The notes under the pieces were generated by a model. The model saw only the letters and a program-made list of their open reading frames with translations. It did not search any database and was not told the origin of the DNA. 44,788 nucleotides of DNA from Candidatus Guanabacterium sedimentis. GTDB taxonomy: Bacteria; Acidobacteriota; B3-B38; Guanabaribacteriales; B3-B38. The stretch covers positions 1-44,788 of the forward strand of contig CABWKN010000119.1 in assembly GCA_902505605.1 (NCBI GenBank), read 5' to 3'. Both the position numbers and the translations under genes were made by a program. Shown in pieces: positions 17,618 to 26,903 of this stretch (its first letter is position 1; each line of letters opens with the position of its first letter).

Positions 17618-17888
17618 CTTTCTCCTCCAACTCCTCTGCGGGGATATTGTAAATAGCAAATTCAGGACAAACCAGCTCGCATAGACCGCAATTTACACAG
17701 GCTTCCTCATTTTTTGCATGTGGGAAATGGTACCCTTTTATATTGAACTCATCCGTAAGCTCAAGCACATCTCTGGGGCAATATTCAACGCAGAAGCCAC
17801 ACCCCTTGCATCTATCTTTTATGATGCGGACTTTCCCATGTGGCACCTTGACCTTATCCGCATCCAATGGCTTGCGCCAATATTTCAT
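17604..17888 (-). CDS. korD: 2-oxoacid:ferredoxin oxidoreductase, delta subunit (ferredoxin)
   Basis: A 94-residue protein with two 4Fe-4S motifs, CKGCGFCVEYCP and CVNCGLCELVCP, the delta or ferredoxin-like subunit of the Kor complex that passes electrons out to ferredoxin. The start at 17888 (MKYWRKPLD) has AGGAGAG eight bases upstream; an in-frame ATG at 17918 is less likely. It is the first gene of the operon, and all following genes on this strand are closely spaced or overlapping. Confidence 0.9.
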   Translation of the reverse strand: MKYWRKPLDADKVKVPHGKVRIIKDRCKGCGFCVEYCPRDVLELTDEFNIKGYHFPHAKNEEACVNCGLCELVCPEFAIYNIPAEELEEKDDQG

Positions 17889-18022
17889 CTTCTTCTCTCC
17901 TAAAGAAGATAAAAGCATCTAATTAACTCCTTTTGCCGACAAAAAAACATCTTCTTTTTTCATCTTCTGTCGCGAGAAAGACTTGATGGCAGACTTTCTG
18001 AGCACCTGCTTATTAGCATATC

Positions 18023-18051
18023 AATTTAGTAGATTATTGGTCCAAAGTCAA
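18023..18051 (-). promoter_or_regulatory. Promoter of the kor-hdr operon
   Basis: On the minus strand TTGACT (18046-18051) and TAAATT (18023-18028) are 17 bases apart. Transcription from here would leave a leader of about 130 bases before korD. The leader contains a repeated CATCTTCT on the plus strand (two copies at about 17950-17970, another at 17886) but no structure I recognise. Confidence 0.45.
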
Positions 18052-18154
18052 GTCATTTTTTAAAGTTTTATTCCTTTAACCCTCTCTTAAAGGGGAAAGG
18101 TCTCCTAAACTTCATACTATCTGCCATCTTTCTCTTATTCAGCCAAATTTTATG

Positions 18155-18183
18155 TTGACTTCCCCCTATAAATCGTGATAAAT
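18155..18183 (+). promoter_or_regulatory. Promoter of the LysM transglycosylase gene
   Basis: TTGACT (18155-18160) and ATAAAT (18178-18183) lie 17 bases apart, about 45 bases before the ATG at 18229. It is divergent from the kor-hdr promoter. The rest of this 340-base gap is AT-rich and without other features. Confidence 0.45.
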
Positions 18184-18228
18184 AATAAATTACTCTTTGT
18201 TATAGCTGATATTCAAGAGGGGGAAGGA

Positions 18229-20073
18229 ATGTGCTGGAGAAGAGTTCTTGGGGTTGCATTACTTATTGTATTAGGTCTTATTTCAGGTTGTGCTTCTCTC
18301 AAGAGTAGAGAAGTACCTCCCCCAAGGAGGGCATCTCCTCCATCCTCTGCCCTCCAGCAAGATGCCGACATCAAAGTCATCTTACAAAGAGCCGAAAATT
18401 TCTTCCGTCAGGGTAGAAAAGCCCAAAATATGGGCAATTTCGAGGAAGCTCTTCTTAAATTTGGCGAGGCTATCGATATCATCACACACTCAGGACTGAA
18501 CCTGGAAGATTCGCCCCAATTAAAGGGCCTATTTGATGACATATCAAGCTGTGTTGCAGAGCTGACCATAATAAATGAGCCGGAATTAGAACCCGACATT
18601 AAAACCGATATCAAAGATGATTTGGAAATAATCGACCCCGAACGCCCTCAGGGTGAACAGCCTTTATCAGAGGAAGATAAAGCCGAGGAGCCCGAAGAGA
18701 TTACCTACGATATACCTATGAGCTTTCACCCTAAAATTCAAGCCTTCATACAGCTATTCCAAACCGATCGTCGGGAGAAGATGCAGGAGAGCCTAAAGCG
18801 TTCGGGTAAATATCTCCCCCTTTTCCGCCAAATCTTTGAAAAAGAAGGGCTTCCTAAGGATCTGGCTTACATTCCTCTTATAGAGAGCTCTTTCAAGCCG
18901 CTGGCTTACTCGCGAGCTCATGCCAAGGGAATGTGGCAATTCATAGTGGGTACTGCATTAAAATATGGATTACGCATCGATTGGTGGATTGACGAAAGGG
19001 CTAATCCGGAGAAATCGTGCCGGGCGGCTGCTCGCTATCTAAAAGACCTTTACAGCATGTTCGGCGATTGGTATCTGGCCATGGCCGCCTATAATGCTGG
19101 AGAAGGAAAAGTACTAAGAGCCGTCAGGATACTTAAAACAAACGATTTCTGGAAGATTGCCTCTACCCGCTATTTGAAGCGGGAAACCAGAAACTATATC
19201 CCTGCTATCCTGGCTGCCATTCATATTGCCAAAAATCCTGAACTTTACGGATTCTCCACTGAAAGGGAGGAACCGATACTCTATACAAAGGTGCCCATCC
19301 CCAGCTGCACTGACCTGCAGTTAATTGCCGACTGCGCCCAGACCTCTCTGCATACTATTGTTGAGCTGAACCCAGATCTTCGGAGGCTGACCACTCCACC
19401 CGACCATCCCCAATACCAGATAAAGTTACCAGAGGGGAGTGATGAGGTCTTTCTAGCTAATTATTCCCAAGTACCTCCTGATAAAAGGGTTTCCTGGCTT
19501 AGGCACCAAGTAAGGAGTGGAGAGACCCTCTCCCAGATAGCGCGCCGCTATCGGACCACAGTATCAGCCATATGCCAGGCTAACAATATTCGGAACAGCC
19601 ACTTCATCCGAAAGGGAAGCCTGATTGTTATCCCAAAAGGTAAGCCTAAATATGAATATTCCTCATTTGTACAAGACTTACATTCCAATAAAAAAAGCCC
19701 TTCTCCTTACCAAAAAGGACAACGAATTACTTACAAGGTCCGTCGAGGGGACACCATCTATAGGATTGCCCTACGCTATGGAACAACTGTGGAAAGCCTG
19801 ATGAGTTGGAATCGCTTGTCTCCCAATGATAAGATTTACCCCGGACAGAAACTCTCTTTATGGGTTGGTACAAAGATAGATGTAAATAACAAGACACCGT
19901 TAAGCAGCGGTGCCTCAACCGTTATAACTTACAGAGTAAAACAGGGGGATACCCTCTATCGTATAGCCAGCAACTTTAGAACAACAGTCAAGGATATCTG
20001 CCGATGGAATAGGCTCTCGCCAAGGGATACTATTTATCCCGGTGATGAGCTAACCATCTACCGCCGTCCTTGA
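18229..20073 (+). CDS. Membrane-bound lytic transglycosylase with LysM repeats (MltD-like)
   Basis: A 614-residue lipoprotein predicted to cut peptidoglycan glycan strands. The N-terminus MCWRRVLGVALLIVLGLISGC is a lipoprotein signal with lipobox ISGC, so anchoring in the outer membrane is likely. A linker of about 160 residues follows, then the SLT catalytic domain with PLIESSFKPLAYSRAHAKGMWQF (catalytic Glu in IESSF) and AMAAYNAGEG. The C-terminus has three LysM modules, beginning HQVRSGETLSQIA, YKVRRGDTIYRIA and YRVKQGDTLYRIA, which bind peptidoglycan. The start at 18229 is chosen because it gives the signal peptide and follows GGGGAAGG; the frame is open 18 codons further up. Confidence 0.92.
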   Translation: MCWRRVLGVALLIVLGLISGCASLKSREVPPPRRASPPSSALQQDADIKVILQRAENFFRQGRKAQNMGNFEEALLKFGEAIDIITHSGLNLEDSPQLKGLFDDISSCVAELTIINEPELEPDIKTDIKDDLEIIDPERPQGEQPLSEEDKAEEPEEITYDIPMSFHPKIQAFIQLFQTDRREKMQESLKRSGKYLPLFRQIFEKEGLPKDLAYIPLIESSFKPLAYSRAHAKGMWQFIVGTALKYGLRIDWWIDERANPEKSCRAAARYLKDLYSMFGDWYLAMAAYNAGEGKVLRAVRILKTNDFWKIASTRYLKRETRNYIPAILAAIHIAKNPELYGFSTEREEPILYTKVPIPSCTDLQLIADCAQTSLHTIVELNPDLRRLTTPPDHPQYQIKLPEGSDEVFLANYSQVPPDKRVSWLRHQVRSGETLSQIARRYRTTVSAICQANNIRNSHFIRKGSLIVIPKGKPKYEYSSFVQDLHSNKKSPSPYQKGQRITYKVRRGDTIYRIALRYGTTVESLMSWNRLSPNDKIYPGQKLSLWVGTKIDVNNKTPLSSGASTVITYRVKQGDTLYRIASNFRTTVKDICRWNRLSPRDTIYPGDELTIYRRP

Positions 20074-20239
20074 ATTCCCCTTCGCTTTTAGCACCGGTGA
20101 GTATAATCTTCGTTTTTTAGGAAAAACTCAAGGATTTGATGACAGCTCAACCCATGGCAAGGACGAGGATGAAAAATGACCCTTGCTTTTTTCCAAATAG
20201 CGTAGAAGCCGATATATATGGCTATAACAAATCAAAATA

Positions 20240-20268
20240 TTGACAAAAGCTAAATATTCTGTTAGTAT
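20240..20268 (+). promoter_or_regulatory. Promoter of the ComM-type gene
   Basis: TTGACA (20240-20245) and TAGTAT (20263-20268) are 17 bases apart, with a predicted start near 20275 and the ATG at 20311. The gap from 20074 to 20239 has nothing else that I can support. Confidence 0.6.
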
Positions 20269-20310
20269 TATTATAAATTTTAATAATTCTTCGAATTCGG
20301 TTGAGCTTTA

Positions 20311-21846
20311 ATGTTAGCCAAGATTCTTAGTTCGTCTATATACGGGTTAGAAGCTCTGTTAGTGAAAGTTGAGGTAGATGTCACAGCGGGGTTACCCACC
20401 TTCCTTATAGTGGGGCTGCCTGACCCATCGGTCAAAGAGAGTCGGGAACGGATAAAATCTGCCATCAAGAATTGTGGCTACCACTTCCCGGTAAAGCAAG
20501 TCACCATTAATTTGGCACCTGCCGATATTAAAAAAGAAGGACCCTATTTCGACCTTCCTATGGCAATTGGCATCTTATCCGCTACCGGAGTGATAAGCCG
20601 AAAAGAGATAGATGATTTTTTAATCATAGGGGAACTATCTTTAGATGGGAGCATCCGCCCAGTCAAGGGTGCCCTATCTATGTCGGTAAAGGCGAGAGAT
20701 GCTAAGCTCAAGGGATTTATTCTCCCCCAAAGTAACTCGCGAGAGGCCGCCGTTGTGCAAGGGGTGGACATCTATCCTGTAAGTAATCTTCCTGAGGCAG
20801 TGGAGTTTCTGAATGGCAGACAACCCATAACCCCTTTTAAAGTTGACCCCATGAATCTTTTTCTGGAGAGAAGCCACTATGATATAGGCTTTCAGGATGT
20901 AAAGGGGCAGGCGCATGTCAAGCGAGCTCTGGAGGTGGCGGTAGCCGGGGGGCACAACATAATCATGATAGGTCCGCCGGGCTCGGGTAAGACTATGCTG
21001 GCCAAGCGCCTCCCCACCATACTGCCGCCCATGACCTTTGAGGAAGCTATTGAGACCACCAAAATCAATAGCATTGCCGGAATGTTCAACAGCAAGAAAG
21101 GCTTGACCGCAGTTCGCCCTTTCAGAGCTCCTCATCACACAATATCTAATGCAGGGCTGGTAGGTGGAGGAACCTATCCTATGCCTGGAGAGATAAGCTT
21201 GGCTCACAATGGAGTTCTTTTCCTGGATGAACTACCCGAATTCCAGCGAAATGTGCTTGATGTTCTGAGGCAACCGATGGAAGATGGATTGGTCACCATA
21301 TCCCGAGCGTCTCACTCATTGACCTATCCAGCTCGTTTTATGCTGGCAGCAGCGATGAACCCTTGCCCTTGCGGCTACCTTACCGATCAATTCAAAGAGT
21401 GTACCTGCACACCGCTGCAGATTCAGCGTTATCTCTCGAAGATATCGGGTCCTCTGATGGATAGAATCGATATTCATATAGAGGTCCCTTCCGTTAAATA
21501 TCGAGAATTAGCAAGTCCGCATCCCTCAGAGAACTCGGAGGTGATCAGGGAGCGTGTAGCCAAAGCAAGAGAAATCCAGCTTGAACGCCTTAAAAGTGAG
21601 AAGATTTATTGCAATGCCCAGATGGGTTCTCAGCAGATAAGAAAGTTCTGTTCCATCAGCGAGGATTCGGAAAACCTTCTGGAGACGGCTATCGACAGGC
21701 TGGGATTTAGTGCTCGTGCTCATGACCGCATATTAAAAGTTGCTCGCACAATTGCTGACCTGGAGGGGACATCTTATATTGAAGCAAACCACATATCCGA
21801 GGCCATTCAATATAGAAGCCTGGACCGATATTCATGTGATAAGTAA
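20311..21846 (+). CDS. comM: ComM/YifB family magnesium-chelatase-like AAA ATPase
   Basis: A 511-residue protein of usual family length. The N-terminal part has the Lon-like fold motif [18 protein letters not shown]; the AAA module has Walker [15 protein letters not shown] (about 222), the Walker [10 protein letters not shown] (about 304), and the [14 protein letters not shown] zinc-type segment. The C-terminal Mg-chelatase domain ends the protein. ComM-type proteins act as hexameric helicases that move branch points during recombination of incoming DNA. No strong ribosome binding site is seen. It is followed after 24 bases by a signalling gene on the same strand. Confidence 0.93.
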   Translation: MLAKILSSSIYGLEALLVKVEVDVTAGLPTFLIVGLPDPSVKESRERIKSAIKNCGYHFPVKQVTINLAPADIKKEGPYFDLPMAIGILSATGVISRKEIDDFLIIGELSLDGSIRPVKGALSMSVKARDAKLKGFILPQSNSREAAVVQGVDIYPVSNLPEAVEFLNGRQPITPFKVDPMNLFLERSHYDIGFQDVKGQAHVKRALEVAVAGGHNIIMIGPPGSGKTMLAKRLPTILPPMTFEEAIETTKINSIAGMFNSKKGLTAVRPFRAPHHTISNAGLVGGGTYPMPGEISLAHNGVLFLDELPEFQRNVLDVLRQPMEDGLVTISRASHSLTYPARFMLAAAMNPCPCGYLTDQFKECTCTPLQIQRYLSKISGPLMDRIDIHIEVPSVKYRELASPHPSENSEVIRERVAKAREIQLERLKSEKIYCNAQMGSQQIRKFCSISEDSENLLETAIDRLGFSARAHDRILKVARTIADLEGTSYIEANHISEAIQYRSLDRYSCDK

Positions 21847-21870
21847 CATATACTTTCTTAGGAGGCAGAG

Positions 21871-24174
21871 ATGATAGGAAGCGACTTATGGCCTAAGAAA
21901 AAACTAATAATTACCCTGCGTTGGTTGATAATTATTATAATATCTTATCTTATAATATTCGGTCGCTCTTCCATACCTTTATTTTCAGGCAGCAGCTTGC
22001 TAATTTTCATGTTCATCGCTTCTAACATCTTCTTTTACTTTCTCCCGAAGAGATTCTTTCTAAGTCCTAACTTCGACTATCTGATGCTCACAGGCGACAC
22101 GGCCTTGATCTCTCTGGGGCTTTTTCTGACAGGTCAGGCAAGGACCGATTTTTACCTGGTGTATTTCCTTATTATCATTCTGGCGACCCTGGGAAGAAAC
22201 CTAATAGAAATTATAGGTAATGCCATCATTATATGCATAGTGTATGGAATACTTTTCCTGAGAGCTGAAGAGATAAGCGGTAGTTATGGAGCTTTCCTTC
22301 TGCTACGGATCCCCTTTATATTTATAATCGCCTTTTTCTATGGGACCTTTGTGGAGAAAGTCAAAAGGGAACAGTTGACCGCCCGGAGATTAGCCGAGGA
22401 GAAAACAGAGATGGAGAACATCCTGGCTATCTCTCAGACTATAGCCTCCACTTTAGAGTTGCGAAATATTCTTGCAGTGATAATGGAAAAAATTAAAGAG
22501 AACATCAAGGGAATTGATTGCTCCATTCTTCTATTCAGAAAAGGGAATAAGGAACCCTATCTGGTGCAAGGGAAGGAAAAGGGGGAAGTAGCATATTCCA
22601 CAGTAAACCTTTCCGACTATCCAGAGTTAGATAAATCACTCAGCGAGAGAAAGCTCCTGCAGATACCCGATGTCTATCAGAGCCCCTTGTTGGTAGATAT
22701 AAGCGATAGATTAACTAAGGAAAAGGTAGTCTCTTTGCTGGTAATCCCCCTCATGTTTGAAGATAAGGTAATGGGGGCATTGTATCTAAAGTCGATCAAC
22801 CATACCTCCTTTGTAACTCCCAGGGAGATCAGTTTCTATCAAGTAGTGGCAAACTCCGCTGCCAGCGCCTTAAAGAACGCCCAATTATTTGAAGAAGCAA
22901 AGCACCAATCTATTACCGACGAACTCACCGGTCTTTATAACCACCGCCACTTTCAGAGTCTTTTAAAAGCGGAGGTGGAACGCTCAAAAAGGAACAATCA
23001 GCCGCTTTCAATTTTTATGATAGACATTGATAATTTAAAACTGGTCAACGATAACTTCGGTCATGCTTCAGGGGATACGGTATTACAAAGGGTGGGTAGT
23101 CTTCTGGTTAAAGCAACACGCTATTCCGATATACATGCCAGATACGGAGGTGATGAATTTATTTGTCTGCTCCCCAATGCTGGGTTAAGGGAAGCATATA
23201 AAGTTGCCAATCGGCTGTGTATAGATATCCATCGGGAGTTCAAAAATACATTTTACAATATTACCGCCAGTATTGGCGTAGCCACTTTTCCCGCCTCTAC
23301 GAATAATCCCAGCGACCTCATCCGCTTGGTCGACCAGGCAATGTATTTGGCCAAACATAACGGGGGGGATCAGGTAAAATCGATAGAAGTCGAAGAGATA
23401 AAGGACCTGAAAAGCTGGAATTTGAAAACGCTGGAAGCCTTTATATCGGTGATGTCCAAGCGCCACTTTCAGACCGGTGAAGAATTAGCCGATAGGGTGC
23501 GAGAAAAGCTCAGAGGGGTTTTTAACGAGGAGAGAATCCCCAAGGAGATTTATTCAACAGTAGCCTCTCTGGTAGCTGCCGTTGATGCTAAAGACCATTA
23601 CACCCATGGACATTCTCATAAGGTGGTAGAATATGCTGCTGCAATAGCTAACCGATTGCGATTGCCGGCACCAGAGGTGGAGAAGATTAGACTGGCTGCT
23701 TCGCTCCATGACATAGGTAAGATCGGCGTCCCCGAAAGTGCTCTTCTCACTTCAAAGAGGCTAAGCCAAAATGAGCGGTCGCTGGTGGAGCAACACCCCG
23801 TGATAGGAGTTAAAATTCTGGAGCCCATTCATGCCTTCAGGGAAATATTGCCTCTGGTAAAGCATCACCACGAAAACTGGGATGGCAGTGGCTATCCAGA
23901 CGGGCTAAAGGGGGATGACATCCTTCTCGGAGCTCAGATAATTTCATTGGCAGATGTGTTCCACGCTCTCACCAGCCAACGTCCTTATAGAAAAGCCCTT
24001 ACCTTCGATCAAGCCTTGCAAGTTCTCAAAGAAGGAGCGGGCAAGAAATGGAAAAAGGAATTGGTGGACATCTTTATTAATATACTTGAGCAAGACAGAA
24101 AATTGAGCCCTAAAGAGAGCCCCATCAAACGGAATAAAGGAACTTTCACTTCATCATCTGAATCTATGGAATGA
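21871..24174 (+). CDS. Membrane GAF-GGDEF-HD-GYP protein (c-di-GMP turnover)
   Basis: A 767-residue signalling protein. About six hydrophobic segments occupy residues 10-165, then a GAF-like domain (about 185-335). A diguanylate cyclase domain follows, starting DELTGLYNHRHF, with active site YGGDEF and the inhibitory RxxD nine residues before it (RYSD). The C-terminal HD-GYP phosphodiesterase domain has HDIGKIGVPE and HHENWDGSGYPDGLKGD. Both active sites are intact, so it may make and degrade c-di-GMP in response to a membrane or small-molecule signal. AGGAGG lies five bases before the ATG. It probably shares a transcript with comM. Confidence 0.93.
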   Translation: MIGSDLWPKKKLIITLRWLIIIIISYLIIFGRSSIPLFSGSSLLIFMFIASNIFFYFLPKRFFLSPNFDYLMLTGDTALISLGLFLTGQARTDFYLVYFLIIILATLGRNLIEIIGNAIIICIVYGILFLRAEEISGSYGAFLLLRIPFIFIIAFFYGTFVEKVKREQLTARRLAEEKTEMENILAISQTIASTLELRNILAVIMEKIKENIKGIDCSILLFRKGNKEPYLVQGKEKGEVAYSTVNLSDYPELDKSLSERKLLQIPDVYQSPLLVDISDRLTKEKVVSLLVIPLMFEDKVMGALYLKSINHTSFVTPREISFYQVVANSAASALKNAQLFEEAKHQSITDELTGLYNHRHFQSLLKAEVERSKRNNQPLSIFMIDIDNLKLVNDNFGHASGDTVLQRVGSLLVKATRYSDIHARYGGDEFICLLPNAGLREAYKVANRLCIDIHREFKNTFYNITASIGVATFPASTNNPSDLIRLVDQAMYLAKHNGGDQVKSIEVEEIKDLKSWNLKTLEAFISVMSKRHFQTGEELADRVREKLRGVFNEERIPKEIYSTVASLVAAVDAKDHYTHGHSHKVVEYAAAIANRLRLPAPEVEKIRLAASLHDIGKIGVPESALLTSKRLSQNERSLVEQHPVIGVKILEPIHAFREILPLVKHHHENWDGSGYPDGLKGDDILLGAQIISLADVFHALTSQRPYRKALTFDQALQVLKEGAGKKWKKELVDIFINILEQDRKLSPKESPIKRNKGTFTSSSESME

Positions 24175-24190
24175 ATGGATAAAAATTATT

Positions 24191-24415
24191 CTATCGACGA
24201 ATCAGAGCTATTATAATAGTAATGAGAAGACTTAACAAAAGGCAGGTAGCCAAAGGGAAGTAAAATTGAAAAGTATCCCTTTTAATATGAATATCACCCG
24301 GCAGTTTCCCTAACAGGGGGATTTTCCCTCCCCAGAGGATAAGAATGCCTATGAAGATGAACACTATACCGGCAAAGATAAGAGCTTTTCCCAATGGACG
24401 GATTTCGAGCATCAT
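24191..24415 (-). CDS. DUF2905 family small membrane protein
   Basis: A 74-residue protein with two membrane helices: IFAGIVFIFIGILILWGG, then the loop KIPLLGKLPGDIHIKRD that marks DUF2905, then FYFPLATCLLLSLLITIIIALI. Function is unknown; the family is common beside DNA repair and Holliday junction genes in other bacteria. Two adjacent ATG codons (24415, 24412) can serve as start. It is convergent with the GGDEF/HD-GYP gene. Confidence 0.85.
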   Translation of the reverse strand: MMLEIRPLGKALIFAGIVFIFIGILILWGGKIPLLGKLPGDIHIKRDTFQFYFPLATCLLLSLLITIIIALIRR

Positions 24416-24564
24416 CCTTGCCCACCAAGGAGCAACAGTTAATTTCTCCCTAATTATATCACTTTTTCAGGCCTCATCAAAGGGTTTAATAAGTTACAGA
24501 TTTCTGCTTAAGAATATACAAAGGCAGAAGGTAAAAACGATTTACCTTTCGTGGAGCTAATAAG

Positions 24565-25836
24565 ATGGAAATATTTATACTGATAACCATAGCTTGTGGA
24601 AGTCTTATAGTCTTTTTTATCTTATTCCACCGGCATCGTATGCTGGCTCTCAAAAGCAAAATAGAATCTGATTATTGGCAGGAGAGCAGGGAAGACCAAT
24701 CGCAAATAAGTCAGCTCCAAAATACAGTTAGAGAACTCTCAGAGGAAAACCGTGAGCTTTCCAACTTACTCATATTTCTTCCCTCATTTATTAAACAGCT
24801 CAATCTGGACCTTTATGGTAGGAAAATATCAGAAATTCTATGTAAGATAATAGAGCATATTTTCACCCCTAAGCAGATTCTGATATTCTTCAGTTCCAAA
24901 GACCATCAAACTCTCATTCTTACCGCCGCAATAGGGCTTATTAAAGAGGTCAATTTGGGTTATAAGATTGCAGTCGGAGAAGGTAGGATAGGGCTGGTAG
25001 CTCAGAAAAAGATGACTATGAGTGACGATGATTTCCAAAAAGAGACTCGATTGGTAAAGAAAATGCTGCAAAAGACCACGCTTCCCTTCTTTACATCTGA
25101 ACTGTGCTCACCCATGGTATCTAGGGACGAAGTCCTGGGAGTTATCAGCATTGGTGGGCTAACAAAACATTTTAAAAATGAGAAAATGATATTGAAGATG
25201 ATTGCCGACCTGGGGAGCGTTGCTATTACCAATACCAGAATTTTCAGACAAAGGGAGTATCTGGCAAATTTCGATGGGCTCACCAGATTATTTAATCGCC
25301 GGTATGCTATGTTTCTCTTGGGTGACGAGATTACCCGAGCAGAAAAAAGAGGTAGTTCCATTTCGATGTGCATATTTGACATAGATGATTTCAAACATTA
25401 CAATAACTCTCATGGTCATTTAGCTGGTGACGAGGTCTTATCTACTATTGGACAGATTATAAGAGAGACTGTCCGTGAAGATGATATCGCAGTACGCTAT
25501 GGAGGAGAGGAGTTCCTCTTCATTCTTCCTAATACACCCGAAAAGGGAGCTTATATTCTGGCAGAGAGAGTAAGAGAAAATATTGAGAAGTTCCACTTTG
25601 CCAAAGAGGAGAGTCAACCAATGGGAAAGATAACCGTCAGCGGGGGGATTGCCACCTATCCAATGGACGGAAGAGATAGCTACCGACTCATTCAGGAAGC
25701 CGACAAGAGGATGTATCAGGCAAAACAGGCGGGAAGGAATCGAATAGTGTCTGGCTCCATGATAAAGGAGAAGCTGGAAAAGAGCTTTGCTCCCTCTTCC
25801 GATGAAAAGGATGAGCCCAAAGAGTCTACCTTATAA
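24565..25836 (+). CDS. Membrane-anchored GAF-GGDEF diguanylate cyclase
   Basis: A 423-residue protein: one N-terminal membrane helix (residues 3-20), a short coiled coil (about 45-70), a GAF-like sensor domain (about 85-225) and a GGDEF domain. The active site is YGGEEF and the RxxD inhibitory site is intact (REDD). It should make c-di-GMP from GTP. The tail is polar and lysine/glutamate-rich. GGAGC lies before the ATG. It is the second of three GGDEF proteins in the window. Confidence 0.92.
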   Translation: MEIFILITIACGSLIVFFILFHRHRMLALKSKIESDYWQESREDQSQISQLQNTVRELSEENRELSNLLIFLPSFIKQLNLDLYGRKISEILCKIIEHIFTPKQILIFFSSKDHQTLILTAAIGLIKEVNLGYKIAVGEGRIGLVAQKKMTMSDDDFQKETRLVKKMLQKTTLPFFTSELCSPMVSRDEVLGVISIGGLTKHFKNEKMILKMIADLGSVAITNTRIFRQREYLANFDGLTRLFNRRYAMFLLGDEITRAEKRGSSISMCIFDIDDFKHYNNSHGHLAGDEVLSTIGQIIRETVREDDIAVRYGGEEFLFILPNTPEKGAYILAERVRENIEKFHFAKEESQPMGKITVSGGIATYPMDGRDSYRLIQEADKRMYQAKQAGRNRIVSGSMIKEKLEKSFAPSSDEKDEPKESTL

Positions 25837-25933
25837 AAATGGGTGAAGTCCAGCCCCTCCCCTTGTTAAGTCCTGTCCCATGGTCATTCAATTGTCAATC
25901 CTATCTTTCTTTAAATCGAGTAATTTATTATGC

Positions 25934-25939
25934 TATAAT
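25934..25939 (+). promoter_or_regulatory. -10 box very close to the Sua5-type gene
   Basis: A perfect TATAAT ends only 12 bases before the ATG at 25952, so the message would begin within about six bases of the start codon. There is no ribosome binding site. The -35 region (TTAAAT, 25911-25916) is poor. Confidence 0.4.
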
Positions 25940-25951
25940 TTAATTAAACTT

Positions 25952-26611
25952 ATGAGCCAAATAGTTATCATTGACCCTGAGCATATAAATAAAGAGGAAA
26001 TAAAAAAAGCAGCCCACATTGTTAGGGCGGGAGGGGTTATCGTCTTCCCCACCGATACTTTTTATGCCGTGGGGGTGAACCCTTACGACCCTCAAGCAGT
26101 GGACAAGGTTTATCAGCTCAAAAGAAGGAAAGTTACCCTGCCCATGCTACTGCTTATAAGTGAGGTAGAAGACCTCAAAAAGATTCCCATTGAGCCTCCG
26201 CCGAGCTTTTTCCCTCTTGTTAAGCACTTCTGGCCGGGACCTCTGACAATCGTGGTCAAAGTAGCCGATCGCTTTCCTGACAATTTGAAGGCTGGAGGTC
26301 AAACCCTTGGCTTTCGTCTTCCACAGGCAGAAATCGCCAGAGAGATAGTGAGGCAATGCGGATTCCCCATCACCGGGAGCAGTGCCAATATCTCCGGACA
26401 CCCACCTTCCTCCCATGTTGGAGAGGTTATAAGGCAGTTTAGCACTAAAATCGACCTCATAATTGACGGAGGAACTACCACAGGAGTAAGGGGCTCCACC
26501 ATCCTTGACCTATCTGGCGATGAGCCGACCATCCTCCGCAAGGGAGACCTCCCCTGGCAGGAAATCCAGGCATTTTTAAAGCTTCCCTTAAGATTTAAGG
26601 AGCAAAAATAG
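25952..26611 (+). CDS. L-threonylcarbamoyladenylate synthase (Sua5/YrdC family)
   Basis: A 219-residue YrdC-domain protein that makes threonylcarbamoyl-AMP from threonine, bicarbonate and ATP for the t6A modification of tRNAs. Motifs are GGVIVFPTDTFYAVGVN, the basic YQLKRRK patch, WPGPLTIVV, GFRLPQ, and GSSANISGHPPSS. It lacks the extra C-terminal Sua5 domain. The start is put at 25952 (MSQIVIIDP), since the upstream extension is hydrophobic and overlaps a TATAAT box. Confidence 0.9.
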   Translation: MSQIVIIDPEHINKEEIKKAAHIVRAGGVIVFPTDTFYAVGVNPYDPQAVDKVYQLKRRKVTLPMLLLISEVEDLKKIPIEPPPSFFPLVKHFWPGPLTIVVKVADRFPDNLKAGGQTLGFRLPQAEIAREIVRQCGFPITGSSANISGHPPSSHVGEVIRQFSTKIDLIIDGGTTTGVRGSTILDLSGDEPTILRKGDLPWQEIQAFLKLPLRFKEQK

Positions 26612-26903
26612 GGGTAACCGGAGATTTATTTTGAGCTTTTTTTGAATCTAATGAGTTTATAATTCACAGAAATCTACCTGATTCTATGAACAATCCTAAA
26701 AGCATTTGCTTGGCGTTCTGAATTAGGAAAGCCTTGGCGTTAATCTCTGCTGTATTTTAATATTGATTTGAAAACTAATTGTATGCTATAAATTAGTATA
26801 TTAATACATCTATAATACAAGAGAGGCGAACACTAAATAATTTTTGAGAAGGTGAGATTAGTATCTATTATCAATTATTGTATTCGAAAGAGGGTGAAAA
26901 ATA

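Noticed and set aside
17889-18022. Riboswitch or T-box in the kor-hdr leader
   Set aside because: The leader is about 130 bases but has no conserved motif or convincing terminator hairpin; only short CATCTTCT repeats.
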